64,000 nt of DNA from Gammaproteobacteria bacterium (GTDB lineage Bacteria; Pseudomonadota; Gammaproteobacteria; Burkholderiales; Rhodocyclaceae). This document shows positions 58,299-64,000 of the stretch, piece after piece (position 1 is the first letter of the stretch; each line of letters begins with the position of its first letter). The notes below the pieces were generated by a model. That model did not search any database. It saw nothing but the letters and a program-made list of their open reading frames with translations, and was not told the origin of the DNA. Both the position numbers and the translations under genes were made by a program. The stretch is taken from NCBI GenBank assembly GCA_018819515.1, contig JAHJPX010000006.1:248001-312000 (forward strand), written 5' to 3'.

Positions 58299-58931
58299 AT
58301 GACCCAGAAAACCCGGCGACAGAAGAAGAGCAATGCGTGGATGAACGACCATGTCCACGACCCTTACGTCCTGCGTGCGCAGAAGGAAGGCTGGCGTTCG
58401 CGCGCCGTGTTCAAACTGAGCGAAATCGACGAGAAGGACCATCTCCTGAAGCCGGGCATGACCGTGGTCGACCTCGGCGCCACGCCGGGGAGCTGGTGTC
58501 AGTATGTGGTGCGGCGCATCCAGCCGGGTGGCAAGCTGATCGCGCTGGATCTGCTCGATATGGCGCCGATGGCAGGCGTTGAGTTCATCCAGGGCGATTT
58601 TCGCGAGGACGAAACGCTGGAAAGGCTAAAGTCAGCCCTGGCGGGACGCCAGGTCGACCTTGTTTTGTCGGATATGGCCCCCAATATGTCGGGTATCGCG
58701 GTCTCGGACGATGCCCGCGTAATGTACCTGGCGGAACTGACGCTGGACTTTTCCCGGCAGTACCTGAAACCGGGGGGAGATATGCTGGTCAAAGTGTTTC
58801 AGGGCGCCGGTTTCATGGAGTTGCGCAAGGAGATCACGGATGCATTCGAAAGCCTTCAGGTTCGCAAACCGGCCGCATCGAGGGATCGAAGCGCGGAGAC
58901 GTACTTGTTGGCGCGGCGCAAGCATGGTTGA
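58299..58931 (+). CDS. rlmE: 23S rRNA 2'-O-ribose U2552 methyltransferase
   Basis: FtsJ/RrmJ enzyme acting on the A loop of 23S rRNA in the 50S subunit. It has 210 residues; 'SRAVFKLSEIDEKDHLLKPG' contains the catalytic lysine, the SAM loop is 'VVDLGATPGSWCQYV', 'LVLSDMAPNMSG' has the catalytic aspartate, and 'LVKVFQGAGF' the second lysine. The sequence 'RLKSALAGRQ' before the last-but-one strand coincides with a weak copy of the dispersed repeat. ftsH follows. Confidence 0.97.
   Translation: MTQKTRRQKKSNAWMNDHVHDPYVLRAQKEGWRSRAVFKLSEIDEKDHLLKPGMTVVDLGATPGSWCQYVVRRIQPGGKLIALDLLDMAPMAGVEFIQGDFREDETLERLKSALAGRQVDLVLSDMAPNMSGIAVSDDARVMYLAELTLDFSRQYLKPGGDMLVKVFQGAGFMELRKEITDAFESLQVRKPAASRDRSAETYLLARRKHG
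58625..58650 (-). repeat. Dispersed 26-bp core repeat, copy 13 (in rlmE)
   Basis: The + strand reads GCTAAAGTCAGCC then CTGGCGGGACGCC; 22 of 26 consensus bases, same codon phase as in bioH and yhbY. Protein conservation could partly account for it. Confidence 0.5.
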
Positions 58932-58946
58932 CGGATCGACTACGGT

Positions 58947-58975
58947 TTGCAGGCGTTCAGAATCGGCTCTACAAT
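58947..58975 (+). promoter_or_regulatory. Sigma-70 promoter for ftsH
   Basis: TTGCAG (58947-58952) and TACAAT (58970-58975) are 17 bp apart, just after the rlmE stop codon and 43 bp ahead of the TTG start of ftsH. No sigma-32-like sequence is seen here. Confidence 0.65.
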
Positions 58976-59017
58976 GGCCGAACCCACAGCAGAGCTAGAG
59001 AAAAGAGAGGCAGGGCC

Positions 59018-60901
<1,884 letters not shown>

Positions 60902-60918
60902 TATAGCCAGAACGTCAC

Positions 60919-60944
60919 GGGCCGCGCTTTGCGCGGCCCTTTTT
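60919..60944 (+). terminator. Intrinsic terminator after ftsH
   Basis: GGGCCGCGC (60919-60927) and GCGCGGCCC (60931-60939) pair perfectly around TTT, followed by TTTTT-C-TTT. The T-tract ends one base before the folP ATG at 60950. Confidence 0.9.
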
Positions 60945-60949
60945 CTTTC

Positions 60950-61780
60950 ATGACAAGAATCCTGCATTGCGGCCGTTACCACCTCGACCTGAGTCAGCCG
61001 CGGGTGATGGGCATCGTCAACCTGACGGATGATTCGTTTTCTGGTGACGGTTTGCACGGCCAGGTCGCCAAAGCAGTCGCGCAAGGCCTGCACATGATCG
61101 AGGCGGGCGCCGACCTGCTCGATCTCGGTGCCGAGTCTTCGCGGCCAGGCGCCGAGCCCGTTTCCGCGCAACAGGAACTGGACCGTTTGTTGCCCGTGCT
61201 CGAAGGTTTGCGCGGCAGCGGCGTGCCGCTATCGGTCGATACCGTCAAGCCCGAGGTGATGCGCGCGGCAGTCGCGGCCGGTGCGGATTTGATCAACGAC
61301 GTCGCGGCCCTGCGGGCGCCAGGCGCGCTGGAGGCTGTGGCGGACACCGGGGTGGCCGTCTGCCTGATGCACATGCAGGGCGATCCGCGCACCATGCAGG
61401 ACGATCCGCGTTACGACGACGTGGTAACCGAGGTGGCGGAGTATCTTCAGCAGCGGGTGCTTGCCTGTGTCGAGGCCGGCATCGTGCGTGAGCGCATTGT
61501 CATCGATCCCGGGTTCGGGTTCGGCAAGACTCTCGGGCATAATCTCGCACTGTTGCGGGAACTTGGCCGGCTGGTCGATTCGGGTGTTCCGGTGCTGGTT
61601 GGCCTGTCGCGCAAGTCGATGTTCGGTGCGATCACTGGCAAGCCCGTCGGCGACCGGGTTCAGGCGAGTGTGGCGGCGGCCTTGCTGGCCGTGCAGCGCG
61701 GGGCAAGCATAGTGAGGGTTCATGACGTGGCGGCGACGCGCGATGCGCTGGCCGTCCTGCAAGTAATCGAGGGGGCGTAG
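60950..61780 (+). CDS. folP: Dihydropteroate synthase
   Basis: Condenses p-aminobenzoate with the pterin pyrophosphate, the step inhibited by sulfonamides. It has 276 residues from ATG 60950. TIM-barrel motifs: 'VMGIVNLTDDSFSGDG', 'LLDLGAESSRPGA', 'PLSVDTVKPEV', 'DLINDVAAL', 'VCLMHMQGDPRTMQ', 'IVIDPGFGFGKT' and 'LVGLSRKSMFG'. The ATG is set directly behind the ftsH terminator with no ribosome-binding site; an internal ATG at 61007 would cut into the first strand, so the upstream start is still favoured. glmM starts at the base after the stop. Confidence 0.94.
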   Translation: MTRILHCGRYHLDLSQPRVMGIVNLTDDSFSGDGLHGQVAKAVAQGLHMIEAGADLLDLGAESSRPGAEPVSAQQELDRLLPVLEGLRGSGVPLSVDTVKPEVMRAAVAAGADLINDVAALRAPGALEAVADTGVAVCLMHMQGDPRTMQDDPRYDDVVTEVAEYLQQRVLACVEAGIVRERIVIDPGFGFGKTLGHNLALLRELGRLVDSGVPVLVGLSRKSMFGAITGKPVGDRVQASVAAALLAVQRGASIVRVHDVAATRDALAVLQVIEGA

Positions 61781-63136
61781 ATGACGCGCAAGTATTTCGG
61801 CACTGACGGGGTACGCGGCAAGGTGGGCGAGGCGCCGATTACGCCGGACTTCGCCCTCCGGCTTGGCTTTGCCGCCGGTACGGTTTTGATCGGTCAGGAT
61901 GCCCTGCCGAGCGGCGAGCGGCCGACGGTGCTGATCGGCAAGGACACCCGGATTTCCGGCTACATGCTGGAGGCGGCTTTGGAATGCGGCTTTTCGTCGG
62001 CCGGCGTGGACGTCATGCTGTCCGGCCCGCTGCCGACGCCGGCCATTGCCTACCTGACGCGAGCGTTGCGTTTGCAGGCCGGTGTGGTGATTTCCGCCTC
62101 GCACAATCCATTCGACGACAACGGCATCAAGTTCTTTTCCGCGCAGGGCACCAAACTGCCCGACGAGGTGGAAGTGACGATCGAAGCCAGGATGGAACAA
62201 CCGATCGTCTGTCGCGATTCCGCCGGTCTGGGAAGGGCGAAGCGTATCGACGATGCCCGCGGCCGCTATATCGAGTTCTGCAAGAGCACCTTTCCCACCG
62301 AACTGGATCTGCGCGGCCTGAAGATCGCCATCGATTGCGCACACGGGGCGGACTATCTCGTCGCGCCCAACGTCTTCCACGAACTGGGTGCGGACGTCGT
62401 TACGGTAGGTACGAGTCCCAACGGCCTCAACATCAATGATGGCGTTGGAGCCACTTCGCCGGAATCGCTACGCCGCGCGGTCCTCGAGAATCGCGCCGAT
62501 ATCGGCATCGCGCTCGACGGGGACGGCGACCGGGTGGTCATGGCCGACGCTCAAGGCACGCTTTACGATGGCGACCAGTTGCTCTACGTGATTGCCCGCC
62601 AGCGGCATGCGCGCGAGAAGGTGGCGGGTGTGGTTGGTACGCTGATGAGCAACCTGGGGTTCGAGCATGCGCTCGACCGGCTCGGCATTCCGTTCGCGCG
62701 CGCCAAGGTTGGCGACCGCTACGTGCTGGAAATGATGCAGGAACGCAACTGGCCGCTGGGCGGCGAAAATTCCGGCCACATCATTTGCCTCGACAAGCAC
62801 ACGACCGGCGACGGCATCATCGCGGCGTTGCAGGTGCTGGCGGCGTTGCAGGCGATCGGCGACACGCTGGCCCGGGCCTGCGCCGACCTGACCATGTATC
62901 CGCAGAAGCTGATCAACGTGCGCATCGCCGCCGGTTTCGACTGGAAGGGCGATTCTGGCATTTTGGCGGCAGCTGCCGCCGCGGAGAAAGCGCTCGACGG
63001 CAACGGTCGCGTGCTGTTGCGGCCGTCCGGCACCGAGCCCGTGTTGCGCGTGATGGTCGAGGGGCGCGATGGCGCGTTGGTGATGGTTCAGGCAGAGGCG
63101 ATTGCAGCAGCGGTGCGTGCCGCAGTAGTCGCTTGA
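61781..63136 (+). CDS. glmM: Phosphoglucosamine mutase
   Basis: Converts glucosamine-6-phosphate to glucosamine-1-phosphate for peptidoglycan and LPS. It has 451 residues; 'YFGTDGVRGKVGEAPITPDF' at the N terminus, the phosphoserine in 'VISASHNPFDDNGIKFF', metal-binding 'DGDGDRVVM', sugar loop 'GGENSGHI' and phosphate loop 'RPSGTEPVLRVM'. Abuts folP with no gap, the conserved ftsH-folP-glmM order. Confidence 0.97.
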   Translation: MTRKYFGTDGVRGKVGEAPITPDFALRLGFAAGTVLIGQDALPSGERPTVLIGKDTRISGYMLEAALECGFSSAGVDVMLSGPLPTPAIAYLTRALRLQAGVVISASHNPFDDNGIKFFSAQGTKLPDEVEVTIEARMEQPIVCRDSAGLGRAKRIDDARGRYIEFCKSTFPTELDLRGLKIAIDCAHGADYLVAPNVFHELGADVVTVGTSPNGLNINDGVGATSPESLRRAVLENRADIGIALDGDGDRVVMADAQGTLYDGDQLLYVIARQRHAREKVAGVVGTLMSNLGFEHALDRLGIPFARAKVGDRYVLEMMQERNWPLGGENSGHIICLDKHTTGDGIIAALQVLAALQAIGDTLARACADLTMYPQKLINVRIAAGFDWKGDSGILAAAAAAEKALDGNGRVLLRPSGTEPVLRVMVEGRDGALVMVQAEAIAAAVRAAVVA

Positions 63137-63142
63137 GTCAGC

Positions 63143-63164
63143 CGAGCGGGAGGAATCCCGCTCG
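63143..63164 (+). terminator. Hairpin after glmM
   Basis: CGAGCGGGA (63143-63151) and TCCCGCTCG (63156-63164) form a perfect nine-base stem with a GGAA loop, seven bases after the glmM stop. Only a short T run (CAATTT) follows, so termination may be partial. Confidence 0.65.
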
Positions 63165-63228
63165 CAATTTAGCCTGTCGCTGAACATATGGCGGTAACAT
63201 CGGGCTGTTTTCTGCTGCCGCTGCCAGG

Positions 63229-64000
63229 ATGACCGGAAACCTGTTGCTCACGATTACGCTGCTCACCGTTACGGGAGCGGTGTGTCAGTATCTCGCCTGG
63301 CGGGCCCGTCTTCCGGCGATTCTCCTTCTGTTGGTCATTGGCATCGTCGTCGGGCCGGTTGCCGGTTGGGTGTCGCCGGACGAACTGCTCGGGCCGCTGC
63401 TGTTTCCGTTCGTCTCGCTGTCGGTTGCGATCATCCTGTTCGAGGGCAGTATGACGCTCCGCTTTGCGGAAATCCGCGGCATGGAGCATGTTGTTCGTCG
63501 TTTCGTCACCAGCGGATTGATTGTCACCTGGCTGGTCGTCGCACTGGCGACGCGCTGGCTGGCCGACTTTTCCTGGCAGATGGCGACGCTGTTCGGCGCC
63601 ATCATGGTGGTTACCGGCCCGACTGTGATCGTACCCATGTTGCGCAGCGTCCGGCCGAATGCGCGCATCAGCAACATCCTTCGCTGGGAAGGCATCATCG
63701 TCGACCCGATAGGTGCCTTGCTGGCGGTGCTTGTTTTTGAATTCATCGTCCGCAGCGAGCCTGGGGAAGCGTTCGGTGACACCTTGCTGGCCTTCGCCTC
63801 TGTCATTGGCAGCGGGGCGCTTTCCGGATTGTTGACCGGCTATGTCCTGGGCGAGGCGTTACGCAGGGACTGGCTGCCGAGCTATCTCTACAACCTTTCG
63901 ACACTTGCTTCCGTGTTTGCCGTGTTTACGTTTTCCAATGCGTTGGCAGACGAATCCGGCCTTCTGGCCGTGACCGTGATGGGTATCTATCTCGGTAACC
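63229..64000 (+). CDS. Cation:proton antiporter, CPA1/NhaP type (N-terminal part)
   Basis: The frame is open from the ATG at 63229 to the end of the window (257 residues). Highly hydrophobic with about eight helices visible. The start 'LLLTITLLTVTGAVCQYLAW', the 'RLPAILLLLVIGIVVGPVAG' helix, 'SVAIILFEGSMTL' and the ion-site pattern 'VTGPTVIVPMLRSVRPN' with 'EGIIVDPIGALLAVLVFEF' are those of CPA1 Na+/H+ (or K+/H+) exchangers. It is in the inner membrane. The C-terminal half, where a TrkA-type regulatory domain might lie, is outside the window. Confidence 0.88.
   Translation, partial: MTGNLLLTITLLTVTGAVCQYLAWRARLPAILLLLVIGIVVGPVAGWVSPDELLGPLLFPFVSLSVAIILFEGSMTLRFAEIRGMEHVVRRFVTSGLIVTWLVVALATRWLADFSWQMATLFGAIMVVTGPTVIVPMLRSVRPNARISNILRWEGIIVDPIGALLAVLVFEFIVRSEPGEAFGDTLLAFASVIGSGALSGLLTGYVLGEALRRDWLPSYLYNLSTLASVFAVFTFSNALADESGLLAVTVMGIYLGN

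Noticed and set aside
63541..63575. GGCGACGCGCTGG...CCGACTTTTCC in the antiporter gene
   Set aside because: The spacing differs by two bases and the invariant CTGAC is CCGAC; I judged it a chance match.

Overview
The window is high-GC, densely packed bacterial chromosome with no rRNA, tRNA, CRISPR array or insertion sequence that I could see. Gene content and order (leuB-asd-fimV-truA-trpFBA-accD-folC-SPOR-cvpA-purF-metZ; hrcA-nadK-recN-bamE-dapB-carAB-greA-yhbY-rlmE-ftsH-folP-glmM) are typical of Betaproteobacteria. The mix of c-di-GMP enzymes and a haem-c chemoreceptor suggests Rhodocyclales. That placement is an inference from synteny.

Layout. 1-17.3 kb (+ strand): the end of an MFS transporter, then leucine/lysine-family biosynthesis (leuB, asd), the pilus/polarity protein FimV, and a tightly overlapping truA-trpF-trpB-trpA-accD-folC-SPOR-cvpA-purF-metZ series ending in a membrane diguanylate cyclase and a small unknown protein. 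17.5-25.1 kb: an unknown protein, then minus-strand genes for a LysE-type exporter, RecQ, LpxH, two cyclophilins, and a YkuD L,D-transpeptidase beside a TPR protein that share a C-terminal domain type. 25.2-27.0 kb: cysS and a Sel1-repeat protein. 27.1-32.6 kb (minus): the grpE-dnaK-dnaJ heat-shock cluster with two recognisable sigma-32 promoters, and a chemoreceptor with a CxxCH haem motif in its periplasmic domain. 32.8-37.3 kb (minus): biotin genes bioA-F-H-C-D.

37.3-46.2 kb (minus) is the most distinctive block: a compact six-gene operon reading receiver protein, REC-GGDEF-EAL protein, two tandem near-identical TonB-dependent receptors, a lone periplasmic substrate-binding protein and a HAMP histidine kinase. 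There is no transporter permease or ATPase. I interpret it as a signalling chain from the outer membrane to c-di-GMP. It ends 28 bp before bioA on the same strand. 46.3-48.8 kb (minus): trxC (apparently frameshifted at its start), hemH and hrcA. 48.9-63.1 kb (+ strand, yhbY excepted): the nadK-to-glmM housekeeping series, followed by the first part of a CPA1-type antiporter.

The main unexpected signal is a dispersed DNA repeat. A 26-bp core occurs at least 13 times between 10.7 and 58.7 kb: ten times inside ordinary genes (folC, cvpA, lpxH, grpE, bioH twice, bioF, carB, yhbY, rlmE), in several reading phases and both orientations, and three times as one end of a roughly 100-bp intergenic element with a central hairpin, always just downstream of a stop codon. 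It is not explained by protein conservation and deserves a genome-wide search.
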